Source: Bdellovibrionales bacterium (GTDB lineage Bacteria; Bdellovibrionota; Bacteriovoracia; Bacteriovoracales; Bacteriovoracaceae). From it: 64,000 nt of DNA. Made by a program: the position numbers and the translations under genes. The notes under the pieces are model-generated. The model ran no database searches. It saw only the letters and a program-made list of their open reading frames with translations, and was not told the origin of the DNA. Each line of letters starts with the position of its first letter. Position 1 is the first letter of the stretch. The DNA lies in NCBI GenBank assembly GCA_018646675.1, contig JABGUH010000038.1, positions 1-64,000 on the forward strand. The letters run 5' to 3'. Below, in pieces: positions 1 through 5,951 of this stretch.

Positions 1-2
1 AA

Positions 3-107
3 GATACCATCATTAAAATGTACGAATCAAAAATAAGTCAGTCGGAGATTGCTCGTCAGCTTGGAATTGCCAGACGGTCGGTGGGTAGGGCGTTACAAGA
101 TATGTGA
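3..107 (+). CDS. 3' end of a gene with a helix-turn-helix (partial)
   Basis: An open frame enters from the left edge and stops with TGA at 105-107, giving about 34 residues. They read as a compact helix-turn-helix (SQSEIARQLGI followed by RRSVGRAL), typical of the C-terminal DNA-binding end of serine recombinases, transposases and some phage regulators. The N-terminal part lies outside the window, so the family cannot be named. The repeat-bearing frame that follows (from 128) is in another phase, so the two may be pieces of one frameshifted gene or two separate genes. Confidence 0.45.
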   Translation, partial: DTIIKMYESKISQSEIARQLGIARRSVGRALQDM

Positions 108-262
108 TCGGTTGTCACGCTCGCTAACCGGAAGGACACGATTATTGGACTGTAGCACGAATAGATAAGCTCGCCTCGAAGTATAAATCCAGAGAGGAAT
201 TTAAGAGGAACAACAAAGCCGCATATAGTGCCGCTCAAAGATATGGGTTTCTTGATGTAATA

Positions 263-592
263 TTGAAAAGATTTGAATATGCAAGAAAACCTGATGGCTA
301 CTGGACGCCATCTAGAATAAGAAAGGAAGCAAAAAAATACAAAACAAGAACGAGCTTTATAAAAGGAGCATCAAGTGCATACAACGCGGCGAGGGAGCTA
401 GAGATACTTGATAAGGTCTGTGTTCATATGATAACAACTCAAAAGCCAAAAGGTTATTGGACTAAAGATAGGATAATTAATGAAGCAAAAAAATACAAAA
501 CACTGGCTGATTTCAGGCGGGAGGGGAGCGCAGCATATAAAGCAGGATACAGGAGAGATATGCTCTCTACCATAAACAAGTTATTTAAATAG
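263..592 (+). CDS. Protein with GYWT/KYKTR repeats, probably 5'-truncated
   Basis: A 109-residue frame beginning at a TTG codon contains two copies of a roughly 45-residue repeat. Each copy has a GYWT motif, then EAKKYKT, then a segment ending in AAY or SAY with aromatic or basic residues. Comparable repeats are often linked to phage-type endonucleases and DNA-binding proteins; that is recollection, not a search result. The same frame is open back to 128 and encodes a third, upstream copy (DYWT, then KYKSREEF) that precedes any usable start codon. There is no Shine-Dalgarno site at the TTG. The gene is therefore probably a decayed remnant whose 5' part was lost or frameshifted, possibly from the helix-turn-helix frame ending at 107. 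Confidence 0.5.
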   Translation: MKRFEYARKPDGYWTPSRIRKEAKKYKTRTSFIKGASSAYNAARELEILDKVCVHMITTQKPKGYWTKDRIINEAKKYKTLADFRREGSAAYKAGYRRDMLSTINKLFK

Positions 593-602
593 TGTCTACA
601 CA

Positions 603-623
603 ACACAAACCCTATGGTTGTGT
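603..623. terminator. Small hairpin between convergent genes
   Basis: ACACAAACC and GGTTGTGT can pair over eight bases with one bulged A around a CTAT loop. The hairpin sits between the 3' ends of two convergent genes. There is no clear T-run on either side, so the terminator role is only a guess. Confidence 0.3.
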
Positions 624-638
624 CCTATTAAATCTAAC

Positions 639-1016
639 TCAAGGCCCTTTGCTCATTTTTTTGCACTCAAATCGTCTTATCGTTAAGAAAGAATTTCCAA
701 TCAAAGCAGAAGTCATCCCATCAAACCTTCGGTTAAACCTTAGCAACATGTGACCACTTTGAAGTAAATTGTGTTCAAGCATCTTTACCTCGTTGTACAA
801 ATATTCTTTTTCTCCAGGGTTAGTTATAAACAGTTTTCCGTCGGCAACCCGATAGGTTTTAGATGAATTATGGCTATGTACTAATTTTAAGTCATTAATG
901 TCGTGCTGCTTTTGAGCGGTTTCTTTGCAGAGAATATTGAGTTTTGTGGAAGATGAATACCCAATAGTTGGAATCATTAAAGCGAAAAATAAGACAAGTC
1001 GTAAATATCTCATCAA
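639..1016 (-). CDS. Small secreted protein of unknown function
   Basis: A 125-residue protein that I do not recognise. It starts with a clear signal peptide: a basic MMRYLR, then a hydrophobic LVLFFALMIP stretch, with likely cleavage near residue 20. The mature part has two cysteines (one near the N-terminus, one near the C-terminus) and no known motif. An AAGGAGG-like ribosome-binding site precedes the ATG on the minus strand, which supports translation. It lies convergent to the repeat gene and inside the island. Export to the periplasm is inferred from the signal peptide only. Confidence 0.6.
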   Translation of the reverse strand: MMRYLRLVLFFALMIPTIGYSSSTKLNILCKETAQKQHDINDLKLVHSHNSSKTYRVADGKLFITNPGEKEYLYNEVKMLEHNLLQSGHMLLRFNRRFDGMTSALIGNSFLTIRRFECKKMSKGP

Positions 1017-1104
1017 CCCTCCTTAAAAAACCACCATGCAGCTCTTTTCGGCTAAATCCCCAGCATCTTAATTGTTTTAGCCCAGGTTTCTGCTATAAAA
1101 CCCC

Positions 1105-1347
1105 ATGACCAACCTACTGACTATTGTATTCCCCTTCTGGTTCCCGATGTATCTCTTTCTTGGGTTAAGTTTGGTTAATTTTTCTTTACTGAAGTTCTCC
1201 CAGTGGCACCAACAAATTCAAAGGCGGGATGATGAAAAGCTAATGCTAGAGCTGCGTCGGTGGTCTTTATGGACAGGAGGAATAGCTTACAGGGAGGAGA
1301 TAAGTGAGTTAGAGAGGGTGTTAAGTAATAAGACATATAGACGATAA
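1105..1347 (+). CDS. Small membrane protein of unknown function
   Basis: An 80-residue frame with one N-terminal hydrophobic segment (residues about 4-30, including FPFWFPMYLFLGL) followed by a charged tail rich in Arg and Glu. No Shine-Dalgarno site is evident before the ATG. What supports it as a real or recently real gene is that its last 13 codons plus stop recur, with mostly conservative changes, at 2989-3030 in front of another gene. The function is unknown; a single-pass membrane protein with a cytoplasmic tail is the only supported statement. Confidence 0.45.
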   Translation: MTNLLTIVFPFWFPMYLFLGLSLVNFSLLKFSQWHQQIQRRDDEKLMLELRRWSLWTGGIAYREEISELERVLSNKTYRR

Positions 1348-1397
1348 GAAAGCCATTGTTTGATACTATCACTTACAAAAAAAGAGGAGGGGACTCT

Positions 1398-2006
1398 ATG
1401 AAAAAAAACTTAAACATGCTCACCGTATATTTACTTGGCTCTTTGGTGCTTATGACATCCTGTGGTCCAAAAATGAGCGAAAAAGACTTGAGTCAGAGTA
1501 AAAAAGTCTTGTACGCAAAGTCTTACAAGGGAGCTACCCCAGAAATAGTTGATATAAAATTTGAAGTCAAAGAAGAGGTGCCGCTGGAGCCAGAAGAGTT
1601 GGTTATGCTTAAGAAGTTTAGAGATGCTGGAGCAGATGTTGATGTCTACAGATTTAAAGTGAATGTTACCCTCATTGCTAAGGAAGATCTTTTTGCTACG
1701 GGCTACAAAGATTCATTTAAAAAAGAATCTGACCGAGATTCCTATATTAAATCTGAGTTGGATAGAAGGACTAATAAGAAAAAATGTATTAAGAGATCAC
1801 GTGGAGCGTTTGGTGGCAGTGGGTACTGTAAGAAGTATAAAACCGTTAAAGTGAAAGACGCAGCCGATATCGAAAAGAAATTTAGAGACTCATTGAAAAA
1901 GCAAAAAGTATTCAAGAAGGGCGAGGTTGTAGCTAGCGGCTTAGTTGGACTTGAAATACAAAATAAAAACAATGAAACTACGGTTGTACTCAAAGAAAAC
2001 ACGTAA
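1398..2006 (+). CDS. Lipoprotein of unknown function
   Basis: The frame is open from 1356, but ATG 1398 is preceded by a strong AGGAGG (1385-1390) and starts a lipoprotein signal: MKKN, a hydrophobic core, then the lipobox LMTSC. The mature 180 or so residues are very rich in Lys and Glu and contain a cysteine pair around residues 135-150 (KKCIKR and GYCKKY). I do not recognise a family. The protein is probably anchored in the inner or outer membrane and faces the periplasm. A spacer of about 85 bases separates it from the next gene. Confidence 0.65.
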   Translation: MKKNLNMLTVYLLGSLVLMTSCGPKMSEKDLSQSKKVLYAKSYKGATPEIVDIKFEVKEEVPLEPEELVMLKKFRDAGADVDVYRFKVNVTLIAKEDLFATGYKDSFKKESDRDSYIKSELDRRTNKKKCIKRSRGAFGGSGYCKKYKTVKVKDAADIEKKFRDSLKKQKVFKKGEVVASGLVGLEIQNKNNETTVVLKENT

Positions 2007-2092
2007 GTGGTTGTCGGATTGGAAAGAATATATGTTAGTCAGATTATTTCTAATTGTGAATTATTAAATCATACTTGTTAAAAGGAGGAGGA

Positions 2093-2551
2093 ATGATGAG
2101 TAAACTTAAGGAAGTTATTTTAATGGACGGAGAGCAGATTACTTTTAATATTGAAGGTGATGCATATAACGATTCTCCAAACCCAGTAGCTAAACTTGTC
2201 GGAGTGATAATTAGAGTTCTGGGGCAGCTTATAGGAATGAGTCAAAGAGTATATATTGTTAAGACCACTAATAGGTTATTACTGGTAAGTAAAAATGTTA
2301 TTTTTTGGAAAATCCCTAAGGATACAGAAGTAAGAACCCTTTCGTATACTGCCGTGGATTCTGTTGGGTATGCTCAAGCAAAAAGGTGGCTAGTATTTTC
2401 ATCCCTTTATTTTCAATTAAGTCTACGCAGCGGGGAAAACTTCAGAGTGAAATACCAAGGTACCCTGCCAGAGTTATCTGAATTGGTTAGCTCTATGAAT
2501 GCAGCTTTATATGGAGGGCAGCAGACATCCTCCGATAAGCTTGCCGCATAG
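2093..2551 (+). CDS. PH-like domain protein, unknown role
   Basis: An upstream TTG (2075) is possible, but ATG 2093 follows a strong GGAGGAGG and is the better start. The 152-residue product has no signal peptide. It has an internal hydrophobic stretch (about residues 30-50), then alternating beta-type segments (VYIVKTTNRLLLVSK, a Trp-containing strand, TLSYTAVDSVGY, YFQLSLRSGENFRV) and a C-terminal helix. This order resembles bacterial PH-like domains, but that is a fold guess. No catalytic motif is visible. Confidence 0.55.
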   Translation: MMSKLKEVILMDGEQITFNIEGDAYNDSPNPVAKLVGVIIRVLGQLIGMSQRVYIVKTTNRLLLVSKNVIFWKIPKDTEVRTLSYTAVDSVGYAQAKRWLVFSSLYFQLSLRSGENFRVKYQGTLPELSELVSSMNAALYGGQQTSSDKLAA

Positions 2552-2566
2552 TTTTTATTAAATAAT

Positions 2567-2606
2567 AGGAGGGGCGCTTGGTAAGAAAATAACCCCTGCC
2601 CCTCTT
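2567..2606 (+). promoter_or_regulatory. Hairpin masking a purine-rich site before 2613
   Basis: AGGAGGGGC (2567-2575) can pair with GCCCCTCTT (2598-2606) over nine positions including one G-U, with a 22-base loop. It lies between the PH-like gene and the zinc-ribbon gene. The latter has no Shine-Dalgarno site just before its ATG; the only such sequence is the one inside this stem. It could be a weak terminator or a translational control element. Confidence 0.3.
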
Positions 2607-2612
2607 GTAATT

Positions 2613-2912
2613 ATGAAACAAGCATATTGTCCAATCTGTAAAAAAACATCGAGTCTTGTTCGCAATAGCGAAGAGCTTAAGTTTATGTGCGAGGACTGCG
2701 GTGAGATAGTTAAATACCCCGAAGCTGCTCACAAATCAGCATACCTGTTGTTAAATAGTATCAATAAGAAGACTAAAGTACCCTTTTGGGGATATATAAC
2801 GGTTGCAATCTTTTTAGTTTCAAGTTTATTTGTGTGGCTCTTTCCCTATGTTTTACCATATGCAATAAACTATTTTAGGCTTACTTATTTATATCAACTT
2901 TTATACCAGTAG
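2613..2912 (+). CDS. Zinc-ribbon membrane protein
   Basis: A 99-residue protein with an N-terminal zinc-ribbon signature (CPIC at residues 6-9 and CEDC near residues 26-29) followed by a hydrophobic C-terminal half with one or two membrane segments (about 59-80 and 83-97). The layout resembles small cytoplasmic zinc-ribbon domains tethered to the membrane. The function is unknown. The ATG has no close ribosome-binding site, so expression may depend on the upstream gene or on the hairpin before it. Confidence 0.5.
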   Translation: MKQAYCPICKKTSSLVRNSEELKFMCEDCGEIVKYPEAAHKSAYLLLNSINKKTKVPFWGYITVAIFLVSSLFVWLFPYVLPYAINYFRLTYLYQLLYQ

Positions 2913-2988
2913 AGTTTCTTTGTTTTGAGTTTAAAGCTGGCGTTGTGACATGTTGTCCTGTAGGGATGCTGCCAAGATAAAATAATGG

Positions 2989-3030
2989 GAGTTGGAGAGG
3001 GTGTTAAGTAATAGGGCGGGGGGACGATAA
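2989..3030 (+). pseudogene. Duplicated 3' fragment of the gene at 1105
   Basis: The codons for ELERVLSN, then RAGGR and a stop, match the last codons of the 80-residue membrane protein (ELERVLSN, then KTYRR, at 1306-1347) in reading frame and position of the stop. The upstream part of the gene is missing here. This looks like a partial duplication or a recombination scar in front of the gene at 3038. Confidence 0.5.
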
Positions 3031-3037
3031 AGGAAGT

Positions 3038-3487
3038 ATGAATATAGATAGGGAGTACTTAATAAATGTCGCAAAGAAACTCTACATCACGGCCAGTGGG
3101 GTGTGTATTCTCCTCGTGATGACTGGTGTATTTTTCAGCACTGTAGAAGATGCGGTTCGATTCAATAAAGTGGACAGGGAGGCTCAAGGGCGGGAAAACC
3201 AGTTAAGAGTTTTATATGAGAGGGAGGAGTTGGGGACAAAAGATACTCTAAGGAAATATGGGCAGCAAAATAGAGATGCACCTTGTTTAGATTCATGGGG
3301 AAATGTTAGGTCATACTTACAGGACGACGTAAAGTGCTACACTCTTGAAGAGCTAAAAACTAAGAAGAGTGTATTTGTTGAGTGGCTCAAAGTCCTTGCT
3401 TCCGGAGGGGGTGCTGCTTTAGCTCTATGGCTTCTATATTTGTTGGTTGTTTGGATATTTAGACCGCAAAAGCCCGCTCCTCTCTAA
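3038..3487 (+). CDS. Two-pass membrane protein of unknown function
   Basis: A 149-residue product with one hydrophobic segment near the N-terminus (about 14-33), a polar loop of about 75 residues with two cysteines (DAPCLD and VKCYTLE), and a second membrane segment near the C-terminus (about 120-140) followed by a short PQKPAPL tail. The loop is likely periplasmic, where the cysteines could form a disulfide. A short AAGGA-type site precedes the ATG. No family was recognised. Confidence 0.55.
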   Translation: MNIDREYLINVAKKLYITASGVCILLVMTGVFFSTVEDAVRFNKVDREAQGRENQLRVLYEREELGTKDTLRKYGQQNRDAPCLDSWGNVRSYLQDDVKCYTLEELKTKKSVFVEWLKVLASGGGAALALWLLYLLVVWIFRPQKPAPL

Positions 3488-3553
3488 ATATAACCGACCC
3501 CCAGCCACATGAACAAATGGCGAAATTTATCAAAACTGAGGGGCGGTTTATAT
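3488..3553 (+). terminator. Long-loop inverted repeat after 3038 gene
   Basis: ATATAACCG-ACCCC at the stop codon of the preceding gene pairs with GGGGCGGTTTATAT at 3540-3553, with one or two bulged bases and a loop of about 38 bases. It could be a transcription end or a processed RNA structure. No T-run follows directly. Confidence 0.3.
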
Positions 3554-3628
3554 GTGAAGATGCGCAAAGGCATTAGTGCTTATATTGTAATTTAGGCGGC
3601 GGTTTTTGACAAATTGAGGGGGGAGAGA

Positions 3629-4219
3629 ATGGAGTCAGCATGGGACATATACCTAATGGGAGTTGCGGCATCTGTTCTGTTTAACATTTTTAGCTTTGCA
3701 ATATATCGAGTAGTAACCATCCTTACAGGTGAAGCTGTGTACTATGCAAATTTAATGAAGATGGGTTTATATAAACACTCGTCTACAGGAGGGGTACACG
3801 ACCACCCACAGCCCCCAATCAAAACAATTATTGTAATAACTACCGAGGTTGTTCTCAGTTGGATTGGGGTGTTATCCACTTTATATACAATATTCGAAAC
3901 CATTCTTGGGGGGATTCGCCACATAAGAGCAAAACACCCCGATGATATTCAAAGAATAAGATATCCTTTGTTTAATCTTCCTTTGCCTGTAGAGAGTGTG
4001 TGGGCCCATTTAGTTGCAATAGAAACTATGGGAAGGGTGTATGTTGCAGACGTGGATATGTTGCACAAAGGGGTGATCAGACTACAGCACCAACCCCCTC
4101 GCCAAGAGGATGGTAGCTATGCGGACCCAAAAAAAGCACTAGAGTTATTACGAGATTTAGATGTGGTTGATGGTAAAATAATAGACGAGGTACTTAGAAA
4201 ACTAGAAAAACAAAACTAG
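3629..4219 (+). CDS. Membrane protein of unknown function
   Basis: A TTG start at 3614 is possible, but ATG 3629 follows a purine-rich GAGGGGGGAGA site. The product has 196 residues, with a membrane segment at about 8-32 and another at about 66-95. Between them is a His/Pro-rich polar loop, and a cytoplasmic-type C-terminal domain of about 100 residues ends in charged helices. No known motif was found. It is the last sizeable rightward gene of the island before the integrase. Confidence 0.55.
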   Translation: MESAWDIYLMGVAASVLFNIFSFAIYRVVTILTGEAVYYANLMKMGLYKHSSTGGVHDHPQPPIKTIIVITTEVVLSWIGVLSTLYTIFETILGGIRHIRAKHPDDIQRIRYPLFNLPLPVESVWAHLVAIETMGRVYVADVDMLHKGVIRLQHQPPRQEDGSYADPKKALELLRDLDVVDGKIIDEVLRKLEKQN

Positions 4220-4326
4220 TTAAAATGATGGTATTCAGACTAGGAGACAATAGGTAACGAAAAATAAAGTAAGGTAAAAAAAATAAATGCTATTCGTGTT
4301 GAAGAAATGATGAAAAGGGGGGGAGA

Positions 4327-4455
4327 ATGAACAAAATAAGAAAATTGTTGTTCGAATGGTTGTTTCATTTACTTTATCCCTGGGGAAAGATGAAAAAGAA
4401 AGAGAATACGAATCCGTATAGCGGTGTCTTAATTATGCGAGAGATTAGCCCCTAA
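4327..4455 (+). CDS. Short basic peptide overlapping the integrase 3' end
   Basis: ATG 4327 follows a strong purine stretch (GGGGGGGAGA) and opens a 42-codon frame. It encodes an N-terminal amphipathic or hydrophobic helix (KLLFEWLFHLLYPW) followed by a lysine-rich middle. Its stop at 4453-4455 overlaps the end of the convergent integrase gene by 11 bases. The ribosome-binding site and the compact helix-plus-basic pattern suggest a real membrane-active or membrane-anchored peptide, but there is no homology evidence. Confidence 0.4.
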   Translation: MNKIRKLLFEWLFHLLYPWGKMKKKENTNPYSGVLIMREISP

Positions 4456-5656
4456 CAATCTTCGGAGGTGGAACATATTTCTTCCGTTTCGGCCTTTCAG
4501 GAGCATGGATATATTTCTGCGTAGTTTTTATATCTTTGTGTCCTGCCATTTTCTGCAACTTGAATGGCTCTACTGCTGCTTCGGCCCAATTGGTTAAGGC
4601 TGTGTGCCTTAGATCGTGGAAGGTGTATAACATATCTAGGGATTCCATTAACTCCGAGAACGCAGTTCCGAGAGTATCAGGGTGCATGAGCTTGAGATTG
4701 GCTATCCAGCTGTATGCTTGTCCTGCTTTAGTAAAAACATGATCTATATCTCGACTGTCTTCCCTGCCCTTAAGATTTTTATATGTCCTAGTCTCGTTCC
4801 GAGAGTCTACTCTATCTACCTGACGGGTTATTTCTAAGACATCTTCAAATAGACACTCTTCATTCAGTGCCAGGACTTCCCCTCTTCTTAATCCATAGTA
4901 GTAAGCTAGGTTCATCGCCGGTGAGATGCTATCAGGCGCTCGGTTAATCATTCTCGTCCAGTCTTTCTTGGATATATACTTTCCTTCTCGTAGTTTCTCT
5001 CCTGATTCTCTCTTTGCTCTCTTCCTCCTGGCCTCGTGGTCTTTATACATAGCCCTAGTTATTGGCTCGAATCCAAGGTTAGTAACTGATGGGTCATTGA
5101 TGTGGAGGTATTTTAGCAATCGATTCATCGTTGAGATAGTGTGCTTAATTGTTTTAGCTGATCGAAGCTCTCCATCCTTGAATATCTTCCTGTTCTTTCC
5201 CAGTAGGGCTTGTGCCCAATAGTGCTGGTTTCGCACCCAATCTTCGTAGTTGGGGCCATGATACTTTAAGAAGTAGAGGATGCCATAGTGATATACACAG
5301 TGATACAGGGTGGAGGTTGTCTTCTCATCTGAGTGATGGATTGATAGGTAGTCGTAAAACTCTCTCAGGGACTCTTTTGTGATGAATGAGCACTCTACCT
5401 CGAACTTTGCCTTAGCGAGTTGGTCAACTTTATAGTTTAGTCGAACTATCATTCTCTTTAAGTCTGACAGTTTGAGATGTTTATATTCTTTCCTTGGGTA
5501 TCTTTGGTTAGACTGTCTCCCATCTGGTTTTATATATGTTCTAAGAATACCAGATCCTGTAACTTCTTCTCTGAATTGCCATCGATGAACAACACAGTTA
5601 TCCAGTTTCTTATCCAGCTCTCGTAGTATTTCCTTTTCGTCTCTCATGTCGTCCAT
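4445..5656 (-). CDS. Tyrosine recombinase (island integrase)
   Basis: This 403-residue protein has the full catalytic set of site-specific tyrosine recombinases in the C-terminal half: Arg257 in GLRRGE, His347/Arg350 in HDLRH, His373 in AGHKD, and the nucleophile Tyr382 in TTQKYIH. The N-terminal 200 residues contain the SAM-like core-binding region. Such enzymes insert and excise elements at short identical sites, here most likely the 3' end of the tRNA 145 bases upstream. The ATG at 5656 has no strong ribosome-binding site; ATG 5647 is an alternative. An inverted repeat at 5721-5739 lies in its promoter region. The family assignment is certain; the target site is inferred. Confidence 0.93.
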   Translation of the reverse strand: MDDMRDEKEILRELDKKLDNCVVHRWQFREEVTGSGILRTYIKPDGRQSNQRYPRKEYKHLKLSDLKRMIVRLNYKVDQLAKAKFEVECSFITKESLREFYDYLSIHHSDEKTTSTLYHCVYHYGILYFLKYHGPNYEDWVRNQHYWAQALLGKNRKIFKDGELRSAKTIKHTISTMNRLLKYLHINDPSVTNLGFEPITRAMYKDHEARRKRAKRESGEKLREGKYISKKDWTRMINRAPDSISPAMNLAYYYGLRRGEVLALNEECLFEDVLEITRQVDRVDSRNETRTYKNLKGREDSRDIDHVFTKAGQAYSWIANLKLMHPDTLGTAFSELMESLDMLYTFHDLRHTALTNWAEAAVEPFKLQKMAGHKDIKTTQKYIHAPERPKRKKYVPPPKIVRG

Positions 5657-5720
5657 GTCGGCATTTTGGAGATAAACCTAAAGGCTGTCATGGGGGGTAG
5701 GCGTTATATTTCTGGAATTT

Positions 5721-5739
5721 TTGGTTAGTCACTAACCAA
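5721..5739. promoter_or_regulatory. Perfect palindrome upstream of the integrase
   Basis: TTGGTTAG and CTAACCAA flank a three-base centre, and ACTAACCA recurs at 5754-5761. The position, between the integrase start and the tRNA end, fits an operator for integrase control or an accessory recombinase-binding site. Confidence 0.45.
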
Positions 5740-5800
5740 AAAAGGGCCTGTTTACTAACCACTTTTTGAGGCAAAAAACGACTTAACTATTGGAAATTAA

Positions 5801-5825
5801 TGGTGGCTGGAGACAGATTCGAACT
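5801..5825 (-). other. Probable attachment site (tRNA 3' end)
   Basis: The T-arm and acceptor end including the encoded CCA form the junction between island and core DNA. Integrases of this family usually use the 3' half of a tRNA as the crossover core, and the tRNA stays intact after insertion. The matching copy would be outside the window to the left, so the exact core cannot be measured here. Confidence 0.45.
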
Positions 5826-5877
5826 GTCGACCTGAAGGATATGAATCTTCCGCTCTAACCAACTGAGCTACCCAGCC
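5801..5877 (-). tRNA. tRNA with CAT anticodon, probably elongator tRNA-Met
   Basis: The 77-base gene folds into a full cloverleaf. It has a 7-bp acceptor stem (GGCTGGG/TCCAGCC, ending with a G-T pair), a D arm GCTC/GAGC, a T arm GACAG-TTCGAAT-CTGTC and an encoded CCA end. The anticodon loop TTCATAT places CAT at 34-36. The anticodon stem GAAGA/CCTTC has one A-C mismatch next to the loop. The first acceptor pairs (GGCT) resemble elongator tRNA-Met more than tRNA-Ile2 or initiator tRNA, but an Ile2 identity (a TilS substrate) cannot be excluded. It is transcribed leftward into the island. Confidence 0.9.
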
Positions 5878-5901
5878 ATTTTTAGAAAATTAGTCGGCCA
5901 G

Positions 5902-5930
5902 ATTCTAACTGGGGGGATAAATCATGTCAA
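5902..5930 (-). promoter_or_regulatory. Sigma-70 promoter of the tRNA
   Basis: On the minus strand TTGACA (5930-5925) and TAGAAT (5907-5902) are separated by exactly 17 bases, and transcription would start about 18-20 bases before the tRNA. A GC-rich stretch after the -10 (GGCCG) is the discriminator type often seen in stable-RNA promoters. Confidence 0.75.
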
Positions 5931-5951
5931 TACTTACCAGAGTATGAATCA

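Larger units (their letters stand above)
1..5800. mobile_element. Right end of a tRNA-integrated genomic island
   Basis: This stretch holds a degraded gene with repeats, several small secreted or membrane proteins of unknown family, and a tyrosine integrase. It ends exactly at the 3' end of a tRNA gene. That arrangement (integrase next to a tRNA 3' end, accessory genes of unknown function, core genes beyond the tRNA) is the classical layout of an integrative element. No conjugation, phage structural or replication genes are visible here, so its type is open. The left end and the duplicated attachment site are not in the window. The boundary at 5800 is well supported; the left extent is unknown. 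Confidence 0.65.
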
